From: Ceratorhiza oryzae-sativae
Taxonomy: Eukaryota; Basidiomycota; Agaricomycetes; Cantharellales; Ceratobasidiaceae
Direction of reading: 5' to 3'
DNA: 64,000 bases
NCBI GenBank assembly: GCA_030998015.1
Contig: JARWMV010000070.1
Location: 1 to 64,000 of the forward strand
In this document: in pieces, positions 35,471-48,716 of the stretch
Layout of the letters: each line of letters opens with the position of its first letter
Position numbering within the stretch: position 1 is the stretch's first letter
Notes under the pieces: model-generated
What the model was told of the DNA's origin: nothing
The model's database searches: none
Seen by the model: the letters and a program-made list of their open reading frames with translations, nothing else
Program-made: the position numbers and the translations under genes

Positions 35471-35476
35471 CCGATA

Positions 35477-35628
35477 GTGTAATAAAACAAGGGGAAAGAT
35501 CAGGGCGTAATAATGGATGTCGATTCCTCCTGACATCATGACACCGGTCTCATTCGGTCTCATGACGCCATGATCTATCCCCCTGTTTTATTACCTGATG
35601 ACGCTGATTTATACCTCATTACGCCCTG
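35477..35628. repeat. nested inverted repeat
   Basis: TGTAATAAAACAAGGGG followed by AAAGATCA (35478-35502) pairs with TGATCTATCCCCCTGTTTTATTAC (35571-35594), with few mismatches. Overlapping it, CAGGGCGTAAT (35501-35511) pairs perfectly with ATTACGCCCTG (35618-35628). The loop repeats TCTCAT...GACGCCATG. It could be a small non-autonomous element or a foldback remnant. Confidence 0.55.
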
Positions 35629-35749
35629 TGGTTTTTGCTGAGTGCCCGAACAAGGGCGGCCTACCACGGCATAACCTCGATCAATGACTTAAGTATTATT
35701 GGTAGTTGGAGCAAATAAACCAAATTTATCGGAGAATCTAACTTATAGA

Positions 35750-36788
35750 TTTAATTCAGCAATGTTGTTAGCCAGCGAGGCATTTGAGCAGCTGGCTTCT
35801 CACAACAAGAACTCAATCTTGAAGCACGGGTGCCACAGCTAAGGTCGTATGGACGCTGCTGTACACTTATCAAAGCGTACTGCAGCATCGGAGCAATCAG
35901 TATTGTAATAACTACAGAAGCCCAGCCCACGAAGACATTCGAGGCCACGACCTCGGAGACAAACTAGCCAAGAGGGTGGTGTCCCACAGAAGAAACATAT
36001 CTGGAAGGAAAACCGTCACTAACATAAAGCGAGAATCCAAGGTCAAACCTCTGACGACTGGTTCGAAATGTGGCTAGCTCGTGAACCTAGTGGGTTCTAT
36101 GCACCTGCAGAACGAACTCCCCCCTCTTGCAAACCTGGCAAAATCCTCCTCAACACCCCAAGACCTATATTCTCGCGCCTGACTCAAGTCCTCACAGGCC
36201 ACGCCTTCATCAGAGAATATTATGAGCGGTTCGTCCCAAACGGAAACGTTTGCTGCCCTTGCGGCGAGCCTCGCCAAACCCGACAGCATGTACTCCTAGA
36301 TTGCCCAGACTATGCTGACTTTCACCACCTTTTCACTACAGACCGAGGAGACATGCTCTCCCTACCAGAGATCCTAGGTACGGAAAAAGGCATCGAGAAA
36401 CTTATCACCTTCCTCGAACACACGAACGCGTTCACCAAACAAATTAACGCCTTCGGATAACCCAACACCTCCTACGTGTCCCACAAGGGCCGATATCATC
36501 TCTTCTTTTCTCTCTCTCTTTCTCTTCTTGTGTTTCGGCTGCCGCGCTGTTTTTGCCTCGCCATAATGTTATCCTCCCCCCCACGTGACCAGCCTCAGGC
36601 GTCTTGCTCGGACTCGTCTCTCTACTCGCGTTACATACTCTCCCCCTGTACCCCCGGTGCAGGGTGTTGCCCGGTTTTCTTCTTCGTGATCAGGTCGGGA
36701 CCGCGCCTTGGCTCTTTGTGAGACTGCTAGCGGTATAGAAATGATAGATTTCATCATCATCATAATAATAATAATAACTACAGACAGG
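35750..36788 (+). mobile_element. LINE (non-LTR) retrotransposon, 5'-truncated 3' end
   Basis: A decayed RNase H tail (GDKLAKR, about 35960) is followed by the C-terminal LINE ORF end at 36056-36460, a short 3' untranslated region, and a (CAT)n(AAT)n tail at about 36752-36776. Such A/T-rich microsatellite tails are usual at fungal LINE 3' ends. The left limit is uncertain. Confidence 0.65.
36056..36460 (+). pseudogene. LINE reverse transcriptase C-terminus
   Basis: About 135 residues: FSRLTQVLTGHAFIREYY, then CCPCGEPRQTRQHVLLDC, the Cys-Cys-His-Cys segment that ends many fungal jockey-like RT proteins, then EKGIEKLITFLEHTNAF. A frameshift near 36060 separates it from the RNase H remnant. No catalytic RT domain remains. 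Confidence 0.7.
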
Positions 36789-37355
36789 GAAGAATAAATT
36801 ACAGACAATACAGACCAGGAGAGCGAGAAGAAAAAGAAAAAGAAAAAAGAAAAAATCAGATATCAAACAACAATCAAAGGCAAGCAGCGAGAAACGAAGC
36901 AGAGAGAAAGAAATTATAGTAATACATTGAGAACAGGCGAGACGGGGACATATAGAAGACAAAAATATTTATATGAGGTCGGGCGGAGTGGAAGTGGGAG
37001 AGAATAGGGGCAGGAGAGGGAGGTGTGGTAACGGTTGGCTGGGGATGGGATATTTACAGCGATGGCCTGCCAACCAAGATGCCCTCGTGAGGCAACCAGC
37101 ACCTCAGCCAGAACTACCCACGAACTCAACCTACAGACCCCCACCGTGCTGGGGCCAGGCAACACGGTTGGCCCGGGTGTGGCAGACCTCGCTCGCGAGT
37201 AGCCTTTCGAGGCACCAGTGCCCCTCTTAGGCACCTTCAGTTGACATGGAGCGGACCAGCCGCTCCAGCTATGCTATCTTGATATACCCCACGCACCTTG
37301 CCCCTCTCCATATGGCCCCCTTTCCATCTCTCGACCGGTTTGTTCCTCAGCGCGG
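36789..37355. other. intergenic, purine-rich
   Basis: A purine-rich run lies at about 36810-36910 (GAGAAGAAAAAGAAAAAG), then GC-rich DNA with overlapping chance frames on both strands. No supported gene. Confidence 0.45.
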
Positions 37356-38854
37356 TCACCTACCCACACCAGCCCTGAAAGGGCTGGCGCCGGCAAGCGT
37401 CTCGATACGCTCTGGCACTTGTGAGTCGGACTTGAATTCCGTTCGACTCAAGAACGTTTCCGCTGCCAAACACGATTCAGTAACATGCATCACTCTAATA
37501 ACAGGAAGTACTTACGCCCCACACACAGCTCCTCGACCATGACCGGAGACAAGCTCCCGTCGGGCAGTTCGACCACGTCGAAGACTGTCCGAGTGCGGAC
37601 GAGCTCGACTTCCACTCCCAGCAGGCGCTCGTTCGCGTGTTCCCTCTCGAGCCTGCGCAGCTTCGCTCCCACGTCGAACCAGCCAATGTTCTCGAGCTTT
37701 TGGCTTTCGGAAAGTTCGCCCGAATCCGTCCATGACTCTTCGTAGCGCAGGGCGCCGCCCCAGAACAGAGGAGCGGTGATCCTCAGCCGGTACGCAAAGT
37801 GGACGACAGGCCGAGACGTCGTCCCGGGGTAGTCATCGAACAAGTGGCCCCAGCCATACCCTTTGCCGAGCTTCCTCATGACCAATGACATGAGGAAGAA
37901 CAGGGGCGGGATAATGAGCACCAGGAGGCCGAAGTCAACCCTCATCCGTGGTGCGAGTGCCCATAACCTGCGTGTCCAAGCGGGGCGCCATGTAGCCTGG
38001 GGTCGGTGGCGACGCCACGGGCTGCCGAGGTGCTGGGACACGAGGCTGGCCCAGTGCGCAATCGCCATAGAATCTGAGGTCGCGGTTTCCTCGGACTCCT
38101 CGCCATGCAGGTTGAACCTGCGTCTAGGCGGTGCGTGCGCGGGAGTTGGTTCTGCGGGTCTGTCCTCGCTCGTCGTGTAGGTTCTCGTAGGCACAAGACA
38201 TGTGCCCTCAGTTGGGTCGGCGGGAGGGGGCGGAGGAGGGGGCGGAGGGAGTAAGGTGAGGGGGAGAATGGGAGGGAGCGGCGCGCGCGAATAGGGGGAA
38301 GGCGTGCGCGGCGAGGTTTGTTCCGGTAGTACGACACGCAGTGCACGGCTCGTACGTCGTACAGCGCCCTGAAGGCGAGTAGGGTGATGCGCGAGTAGAT
38401 GATCGCTGCATATACTCGCATTAGCATGGTGGACGTCGACTAAAGCATAAGACACTTACGAGGCCGCGCTTCACATGCTACATACGATACCGTTTTCCTG
38501 GTATGACTGACCCGACTCTTGATCTTCGAGAGTCGTGCCGCCATGAGCGAGTCGCCGGATAATGGTGAGTAGCTGAGGTTGGGGGGAAGGGGGGGTAATG
38601 GATCGGCCAGGGGCGGTGGGATTTGGCCGCCAACGTCTGGCGGGGTAGCGTTTGGGATCGAGAGGCTGGGAATAACCACAGCCTCATAACCATAGTCTCG
38701 GCCGCTGCTTCCGATGTCGGTAGCACTGCGTGTAAGGAGCTGTTGAGTGATCGGGGGGCGTCAAGCTCGCACGCGATACTCACATGGCCGGCGGTCCCGC
38801 AAGGAGGATGAGCGTAAAGCTCAGTGAGATGAGTAGTCGGCGGTAGGTAGTCAT
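37356..38854 (-). CDS. unrecognised secretory/membrane protein, at least four exons
   Basis: Start ATG at 38854 gives a signal-peptide-like N-terminus (MTTYRRLLISLSFTLILLAG). Phase-consistent introns: exon 1 38784-38854; exon 2 beginning near 38740 (ATDIGSSGRDYGYEAV), with a Pro-rich segment, to about 38460; exon 3 from about 38408 (IIYSRITLLAFRALYDV). In exon 3 the frame must change between about 38370 and 38220, through a small intron I could not place or a frameshift, into a Pro-rich then acidic region and a membrane helix (FGLLVLIIPPLFFLMSLVM). Then comes a conserved-looking domain ending ELCVG and a last exon (about 37470 to the stop at 37356) ending FRAGVGR. I recognise no family. It is probably a membrane protein with a large soluble C-terminus. 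Confidence 0.55.
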
Positions 38855-40697
38855 GGTTATCGGGAAGGAAGGGTTGAGGTAAGTATTCTATCGTCGATGG
38901 TCGGTACTCGATATTCGATAGAAAGGTAGGGGAAGGGGCAAGGAGCATTGGAGGCGAGATGGAGAAGTTAAATAGCCCGCCAGCTCGCCTGGGCATCGCT
39001 CAGGCCCGAGCTGCCCCAACAAAGATTCAAAATAAAAAGACCAGGAAGTCACGGCGGAGTCTGAGTCTGGAGGCACGGGGTATGACGCCCAGAATGCTTG
39101 CGCAGAAATTTCTCTTGGCTAGAAGCCAAGTTCATCCTTTTCGCACAGTACAACAGTGTAGTCAGTTGTATTATTTATTATTTATTTTGAAGAGGTTGCT
39201 AGCCACAGCACTTGTGCCACCCAGACTATGGGCGTTGATCACACAATCGCTCTAGGGGTAAAAGCGTCTTCATGCCAAGCCGCCGAAGGCCGGTCGGCGG
39301 ATAAAGCGCAGCTGAGAATATGGCGGGCATGGACAATTCCCAGAAGTGAAGTCATCGGTCAGCTCAGAGAACTTCACAGACGTAGGGAAGAGCGATGTGT
39401 CGTCAGACCGATATATTGCGTCAAGCTTTGTGACGTCGTTTAGGCGGAATGCACACGCAAAGAGTAACAGAGGGAAATACAGAAACCCCTGTCGCCGTAA
39501 CATGGTAGGTCCAGTAGCGAGATGAGGTAGCGAGCCGAACCTTTCATGATTCGAAAGAACAAAGCGTCCTTGGTGTTCGCTCGGAAACCACCAGTTTCGT
39601 TATCGGATGGGAGGAAGCTAGCGCAATATAGGACGACGCTCGAATAATATGATTTTTCTGGTGCATATATATAGGTTTCGGAGCTCAAGCTATTTCCTCG
39701 TACTTAAAATTCGGAGCCGGTTCAAGCCAAGGATAGTATCCCCAGGTAGTTACATCAAGCAGCTAGCAAGCTCCCACCATGGTAACGTTGCAACCTTGAA
39801 GCGCAGAGAACGTCTGTGCAACCTTGCACATATTTCGGGGTAAAGGAACCAAGTTGTCGAGTGGTTGCCGACTAGCCCATGAGCCTGGCAAGTTGTGGTA
39901 ATGCTGACCTAGGAAGCTAGCTGGTTTGGTGGCGAAATATCCGGGGCTTACCAAATTAGACGAGGCGACGCTTCTGCAGCCTCTTGATCGTATTTCCCAT
40001 GCCTTTGAACGGAGTGGCTGAATGGGTCCAATGGTAACCCAATGCAGCAACCCCAGAAGAAGGATACCCTTTGCGCACTCGTTGCGACCGTGTCAACCTG
40101 TCGGCAGCACAAGGGTTCCAGAGGTGGGGAAGTCCTAGGCTCGAAAAATCGGATGGTCGTGGTAATTGAACCTCTTCAACCAACACACCAAGAAGGACCG
40201 CTTAACCATTGATGCTCAATCATTTTGTAACGAGATTCATACCTCTGTAAATTGCCTTTGTTCGGGCACGGGTTCAACCATCGACCGCGTTGTTGCGATC
40301 CAAAAAACGAGATGGACGCGCAGTCTAGCTTATTTGTCACTCGTTTGTGATTCTAGTTCGATATGGAACTCAACTCAACATATCCATTAATACTAAGCAG
40401 ATTGAGCGGAGAGTCATTCCACTTGTGGCCTGATTGTTGCCTGTGGTGGAGGTGCGAGCGCTGTGGTCCCAAACATACCCTGACGTAATCGTTGTGTCAT
40501 GGCGTTCTGACTCGCACACCTACAAGAGTAACAGTAGTATTCTAACCCAAATGCGGATTGAATTGTACAACTTTGGAACCGGAGATCGCTTTTCACCCAT
40601 GTCGTCATTCCGCGTTGAAGCCTCAGTCAGCGAATGATTCAGCACTATCAATTGATTTCAACTCCATAGTGGGACGGCGTTATCCGCCATAGAAGGC
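38855..40697. other. intergenic region, one doubtful small ORF
   Basis: No clear gene. On the minus strand 39270-39503 (77 residues) starts MLRRQGFLYFPLLLFACAF, which looks like a signal peptide, and a TATATATA box lies upstream at about 39665. It has no other support. The remaining frames look like chance. Confidence 0.3.
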
Positions 40698-40710
40698 TAT
40701 TTATAAAAGG
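40698..40710 (+). promoter_or_regulatory. TATA-like box of the OYE gene
   Basis: TATTTATAAAAGG lies about 220 bases before the ATG at 40931, in the right orientation for that gene. Confidence 0.4.
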
Positions 40711-40930
40711 GTGCTCACTTATCTCAAAGAGAACAAATAAACCTGAGACACACACTCGTAATCTCGGGCCAGCAAGGACCAATCGAAATGAGGTCGGAAC
40801 CGGCAAAAGCATGAGCCGATGCTGACACAGCTCGCCACACGTCGTGATTTCCCGCAATCACCGCTCAAAAAGCGGACTTGCACATCTCCCGTATTCAATA
40901 TCCACTTGGGGCCAAAGCAGTGTCGTCATC

Positions 40931-42709
<1,779 letters not shown>

Positions 42710-44020
42710 ATTGATCAGTCACTGAATGGGTTTTTCGATTGAATGTATTCAGAGTTGGGTTTCGCCGCATGCTAGAATACTACGCTTATTTCTTCATCAA
42801 TTCTTCTGGGAAGAGTGTGCCCTTTTTGTGGGTCCCTCGGATATGGGTTCAGTATGTTGCTGAATATACAGACACTCGCCTGGGTCAATTTTAGTGTTGG
42901 CGCCAACAGGCCATCAAGGTCTGTCGGCCAAGCCCTGACGAGAGCGCCATCGTCAATTGCCTGCGACCACCAGCAAACACCAAATTCGAACAATGTCCGA
43001 AACGGCAAGTTATCCGATCAAACTCCTTTGGAGAGTCGGGTTCAACACTTGAACGGGTATACTACTCCGTACGGCTATCGGGTCATTGGTAGCCTGACGG
43101 GATATCGCCACGATCCACCCCCAACTCCTCAACGGTGTCTCCTCCAGCGTGGCCGTCAAGCGTCACCACATCCGATGCTACTTGCCGGGCCAAGTTGATC
43201 GAGTTGGCAATGACGATTTGGGCCATTGCTGTGATAATCGGACACCGTTGAATCAAGAGATCGAGGCAAGCATTCCACCCGGACGAACAGCAGGATGCCG
43301 GAGCGCGATCAAAAGCGTGCTTGTTGGAAATCCTCTAGAGTGCGCAGAGTGGCTTCATTGCGACGCGTCAACTGGCGGCTGTGAGTATACTTGCATCTGC
43401 TCGGGGTCGTTTGGGAATGATTTTGAGCAGTCTGCTGTCGTCATCCTGCATCCAAGGACGCACGGTTTGGTGGCCATTGATACTGTCATCTAGAGAGATA
43501 TCCGCTATTCTACTTTGGGGACCGTCTGGGATTCATTGTACCTACTTTTGAAGTCGAAAATCTCTAGGAAAATGCGAACTTTCCCGGAGCCGGTTAGCAG
43601 ACGTCGAGCAAGTAAAGGCGGACTTGCCTGGGTTCCGACCGTGTATGATGGACAAACAGGTATTTTGTTCACCATTCCCTGTTTCCAGTCTTTGTACAAC
43701 CCAGGTAAGCTTCTTGTCCGAAGTTCATAAAACAGCTGGGTGCCCGAGGATCTGGTGACCTTATTTGATCTCGATTGTCGGCTGCCGAAGTTGAGTGAAT
43801 CGGGTTGGGGAGTTATGCAACCAGACAAGGTCTGGTAATTGGGTGTTGAATTTATGCAGCTAAATGTCGAGTCTGTCCCGACACATCACGTCGATCGAGA
43901 AGGATGATGCGCACCGGAAGAGTGGGGGCGTCCGGCACGCAATTGGAATTCCTTGGGGGATCATGCTTCCACGTGGGGTGCTTATTTTGGTCGCCAAGGG
44001 ACAGAAGATCTGGAAAATGT
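42710..44020. other. intergenic, unassigned
   Basis: 3' flank of the OYE gene. A plus-strand frame at 43149-43493 has several cysteines (GCEYTCICSGS) but no clear start, splice pattern or family, so I do not call a gene. Nothing else is seen. Confidence 0.4.
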
Positions 44021-44026
44021 CCGGCA

Positions 44027-44033
44027 TATAAAT
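44027..44033 (+). promoter_or_regulatory. TATA box of the KRE6/SKN1 gene
   Basis: TATAAAT stands 81 bases before the ATG at 44115. Confidence 0.5.
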
Positions 44034-44114
44034 GTGCGCGATGTGTGGGTGGTCAGCCTTGGCTCCTAGTTTTTCTCCCCGCTCTCGTTTACCTGCCGCT
44101 CTTTGACTGATAAC

Positions 44115-47114
44115 ATGACTTTGAGACACTCTGACGCCAGCTCGATGTCCGAGTACACCCACGAGGACCATGCGACTGCCCTGCCTGCCCCGGTGCCGGC
44201 CATCGCCCCGCCCGTGCCCCGACGGTCCAGCCAGCGACTGAGCGTGCGCCCGGTGTCGGGTATGCCCAGCCCGGTCCGACGCCAGAGCACAAACTCGCCC
44301 GACACGCCTGCCGGTGGCGCACGGATGTCTCTCCTCCCACCGTCTGGCTCAAGCACCCCCGAGGCAGCCACGCCCCGCTCCAGCACAGCCTTTCTCTCCC
44401 CCCGACCATGAGCTTTCGCCCGCTCTCGAGCGTGTATCCTGCAGAGCAGCGCCCGCTGCGCAAGGGCTTTGTTGGCGCACGCGACTCGAGCTCGGGCTAC
44501 CTGCCCAACGGCGTCGCCGTGCCAGTCTCCAACGTCCGGCAGGCTCCCCAACCGGCGTTCGTATTGCCCCCGCCAACGGACACGGCGTTTTCCTCACTCC
44601 GATCCGGGAGCATGGTGAGTCTTTGCGTTGTGTGTATTTTTGGAACTGTCCAGCTGATCGGACACATGGCGTGTTTCTGGTCTCTGTTTTGACAACGACG
44701 GTTTCGGTTTGCGTGGGAGATATATTAGGCCGACATAAACGATCCTGATCGATATATTGGCACGCTCCCAAGTGGGCACAAGTCGGCGGCGCGTCTGGAT
44801 GATTCCTACTCGTTCGACCCCGATCCGGGTCATTGGGGCGCGACCAATCTCGCGATGAACTATCCTGTGCGTAGCTCCCCACCTGCTCGCTATGCTGCGC
44901 CCGGTTGACCCTTGGGGATCATATTAGGAGCCAGATGACGATCTACACAACCCGGACCCGAAGCGCGATTTGAAGCATGACAGACACGTCGAGTTTAGCT
45001 GGCGTGGATTGGTAAATGTCGGGAGCCTGGCGCTCTTGTTGATGGCGTTGTTGGCCCTTTTGTGAGTCGATCGAGTACGCATGAAGGAAACCGGCTTATG
45101 AGGACGCAGCGCTGGGTATCCCATGTTGTCCTACTTTTTGCGAACGCCTCCATCCACGCTTGGAGGGTACAACCTTGGCGGGATCAATGCGAGCGGGCAG
45201 GTACCTGACATGCTCGGCAATCGAGGTTTGTCATGTTTATCCGATACATTCATTCGTTGGCTGAAGATCGTTTACCAGGCTTGATTGATCCGGCCACGCC
45301 AAAGTCTGCATATACACGTACTTCGCTCGTCGACGGGCAAAAGTACGACTTGGTATTCAGCGACGAATTCAATGTCGACGGCCGCAGCTTTTATCCGGGG
45401 GATGATCCGTACTGGGAGGCTGTTGACATGCACTATTGGTGAGTCTCTCGTGCTTCTTGATCTTCTTTACTGATCCGGGTCGGCAGGTCGACGAACAACT
45501 TGGAGTGGTATGACCCCGCCCAAGTCACCACCACGGGCGGCTCACTCAAAATCACCCTCGACTCACACAAGGAGCACGATTTGAACTACACGGGTGGAAT
45601 GCTGAGCACTTGGAACAAGTTTTGTTTCACAGGTGGCTACATCGAAGGTGAGTTTCCACCTGTTTCGCATGGCCCGCGTGATTTGGGGTCGCTGGGCACC
45701 GAAACCGTTGCCGTCGAGACCTGAAGAACTCTCTGCGGCGCAGTCAGCCTAGGGACATCTCTCTCCCGACGCTCGGGCTTCTGGAAATCTTCTCTCCCCC
45801 AATTCCCTGCTGACGTCATTTTTTCTCTGACCTCTAGCCAACGTCTCGCTCCCCGGATCGTCGAAAACCTATGGACTATGGCCCGCAGTCTGGACGATGG
45901 GAAATCTCGGACGCGCTGGGTATGGTGCGACGCTGGAAGGCACTTGGCCGTACACATACGAGTAAGTCGCCGGTCTCTGTGGAGATGACATCGGGGATCA
46001 GTGACCCTGATCACCCCTTGATGCTTGTGGTCATTTATTCTGCCCTGGATGATCCTTCCTCCTTCCCTGGGCTTGACTGTTGCCCCCGCCGCTCGCTCAG
46101 AATGCTGACTGTGCACACCCCAGTTCCTGCGACGTCGGCACCCTCGCGAACCAGACAGATCCCCGGACAAACCTGCCCGTCGCCGCCCACGTCGGCGGCG
46201 TCAATTCCGTCAAGGGCGAAATGTCCTATTTGCCCGGTCAACGGCTGAGCGCGTGCACGTGCCCCAGCGAGTCGGACGGCAAAGACGGGCAGCAGGTCGT
46301 GCACCCCGGACCGAGGCGGGGCGATGGCAGTTTTGTCGGCCGGAGCGCGCCGGAGATTGATATTTTCGAGGCGCAGGTGGATACGACGACGTTGATTGGT
46401 GGTGTCAGTCAGAGCGCACAGTGGTGAGTTTTGTCTGTTTTTTTTTTTTTTTGTGGCTGGTGCTGATGCGATGGATAGGGCTCCGTTTAATGCTGCGTTC
46501 TTGTGGGACAATTCCTCGACGAATTTTATCCTGGCAGACCCGACTCAGTCGTACCTCAACACGTTCATCGGAAACGAGTATCAACAAACGACTTCGGTCG
46601 TGACCAACACGAAGCAGGGATGTTATACCCAAGGCGATGGGTGCTTTAGCACGTACGGGTTCGAGTACAGTCCTGGCACCGATGGGTACATTCAGTGGGT
46701 GAACGACGAAAAGGCCGTTTGGGAGATTCGAGCTGCGGGCATGGGTCCGGATTCGTTGACGGAGATTGGCCAGCGGCCTGTGCCGGGTGAGCCATTGGTG
46801 AGTGTTGTTCAAGGTCGAGTGAGAAATCGAAGAGCTTATGATGGGATTAGTATATTCTGGCCAACTTGGGCATGTCACACAATTTCGGCGCGATCGACTT
46901 TAAGCATCTCGTGTTCCCGACGTATATGCTCGTCGACTTTATCCGAGTGTACCAACCCTCGAACAAGCGTAACATTGGGTGCGACCCGCCAGACTTCCCA
47001 ACAGCAGATTACATCAACACGTACATCGAGGCATACACAAACCCCAACCTGACCACATGGGTAGACGACTACAAGCAACGGCTACCCAAGAACAAGTTGA
47101 TCGATCAGTGCTAG
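44115..47114 (+). CDS. KRE6: KRE6/SKN1-type beta-glucan synthesis-associated protein (GH16 fold)
   Basis: Ten exons: 44115-44614, 44729-44866, 44928-45061, 45110-45225, 45279-45438, 45487-45647, 45838-45961, 46124-46423, 46479-46797, 46851-47114. It is a type II membrane protein: a Ser/Pro-rich cytosolic N-terminus, a membrane helix ([18 protein letters not shown]) at the end of exon 3, then a lumenal GH16-like domain starting [21 protein letters not shown]. The catalytic-type motif EIDIFEAQ (46354-46377) is intact, and [26 protein letters not shown] and [11 protein letters not shown] are typical of the family. It acts in the ER/Golgi in making cell-wall beta-1,6-glucan. In exon 1 the frame breaks: the first frame stops at 44411, while the family-like frame ([17 protein letters not shown]) begins one base off, near a run of six C at 44397-44402. 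This may be a frameshift, an assembly error or a missed intron. An alternative start is the ATG at 44408. Confidence 0.93.
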
Positions 47115-47467
47115 ATTGCATCTGGGCATTCGCTTGTTCTTTTTTTATAGACTTTTTTTTTCCCAGACGTCTGGATGTGCATTTTACATGTTCTCTACTT
47201 TGTGGCACTAGTTTTTTTTTTCAACTCTATTCGTATTTCCCTAGCTGTGGACTCTCTCTATCTTTCTCTACTTTGTTTGTGCACAGGTTGATCCATGATC
47301 TGTATAATTAGGTGTTTGATATTCATAAAGGAGGGTGAAGCTGCGTGTATGCGCGGCAACAGCTTGTTTGGACAGTGATTTGTGGATGGCGGTTAAGTGA
47401 CCCCTGAGGATAGGGGGTGTCACATCTTCTTCTTTCCACCACCTAGGCCAAGTACGACTCGTCTAGG
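47115..47467. other. intergenic: KRE6 3' region and promoter of the next gene
   Basis: T-rich runs (47140-47225) follow the KRE6 stop; no other feature is clear. Confidence 0.5.
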
Positions 47468-48716
47468 ATGAATTTTAACTTGGTCGAGCTTGTCATTGCG
47501 TTTTTGGGAGTGGTCAGTGCTGGACTTAATATGATTTATGCTTATAATTATATCGTCAAACGTTGGGCGCCGCGGTATGTATTGTCTCTTCCGCCCCAGG
47601 GAAAGAATAGACCTTTTTGCTAACGGGCTGCTGTCACTTGTGTGGTCGGTCTTACTGCTCCATCTCGTATTTTACCCTCGGATGTAGCCTGGCTGCGGGT
47701 TTGGTCGCACCCGAGCTTCGGCCCGCGCGAGATATGTTTAGCGGTGTGCCTCAAGGTGAGTTTGAAGACCGAGCATATCTCCAGGGCCCGTTGGTCGAAA
47801 CCACCCTGACCAGGTCCGCCCATCTCCAAATCCAAACCGACTCCTCTGGTGCTTCGGAGATGCGGCTTCACCAAGGGGCTTCGCCGGTGGCTCGAGTGCA
47901 AGGCGTTTAATTATTTACACACGTACACGACGATTACGCGAGGTTGGTCCTTGTCCTACCCATGCCGAGATATAGGCGACTCAAGAGGGATGATAGAATA
48001 TGCAGCTTACTGGTCACCCGCGATTGCCGAGGTCATCTACGTGATGGTTGGTATGATTGCATGTGCGTATGATGGGGTTTTCCGTTGGTTCTTGAATGCT
48101 GAGGCCCGAATGCTAGGGTACTTGACGTTCAAGTACGTGAAAAAGGCCATCCAAGCGGCGTTGAGGAGGAGAAGGAGAAAGCAAAAGTCGTATTGCGATC
48201 GAGGTATGCAAACAGATGGACCGCGCTATTACACCGTTCCGAAACAGGGCAGACGGGTACCTTGAGGTTTTGCCTTTTGTTGGTGTAATTCACGTTTTAT
48301 TTCTATCGTATTATGTACTCTTGCAGATTCGGCCTGGGCATCGTTGGCGGGTTTGGACAGGAGCTGTGGGAGTGGCAGTCGGACAGGGCGCTGGGAGACC
48401 GAATCTTGCTCAGACTAGTACCTGAAGAGGGGGAAGGGGTGGAGTACATATGTTCTCCTGATGCCTGGTCGACCGTTTGCATGAATGTGGTGTCGTCAGA
48501 TTGGTCTCTTTTATTCCTGATCGGTAGATGTCGACAAGGACGGCGGGTGGTGGTGAGCTGCACCGGTTGAGTCCAGGGATCCTGTGGAACCTGAGTCGGG
48601 TGACAGAGGCGCTGGCAAGATACATGTCAAAGATAGAAACAAGCCTAGAGCAGCCTTTGCCCGATCTCATTAGGAATGACATCATGCACTTACCCAGTAT
48701 GCCAAAGTTGGGCTAG
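47468..48716 (+). CDS. unrecognised multi-exon protein with membrane segments
   Basis: ATG at 47468 opens with a hydrophobic helix (LVELVIAFLGVVSAGLNMIY). Phase-consistent exons: 47468-47574; about 47697-47754 (LAAGLVAPELRPARDMFSG); about 47812-48258 (acceptor CTGACCAG), with KGLRRWLECKAFNYLHTY, a second hydrophobic segment (AIAEVIYVMVGMIACAY) and a basic tail (RRRRRKQKSYCDRG); from 48327 FGLGIVGGFGQELWEWQSD; and a last exon with LSPGILWNLSRVTEALARY ending at 48716. The junction into the last exon is not settled. I recognise no family. Length, spacing and splicing make it a real gene, in the same direction as KRE6. Confidence 0.6.

Noticed and set aside
36973..37234. Overlapping frames on both strands at 36914-37234
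   Set aside because: GC-rich, low-complexity, no start context or similarity; no basis to choose a strand.
37490..38455. 321-residue single-exon protein on the minus strand taken as one gene
   Set aside because: Splice sites with consistent phase, the signal peptide at 38854 and the downstream exon ending at 37356 show it is part of a larger spliced gene.
43149..43493. Cysteine-containing frame as a possible secreted protein
   Set aside because: No signal peptide, no coherent start and no splice pattern; left as unassigned.
45637..46170. 177-residue minus-strand frame and similar long frames across the KRE6 locus
   Set aside because: Antisense shadow of well-supported exons in GC-rich DNA.
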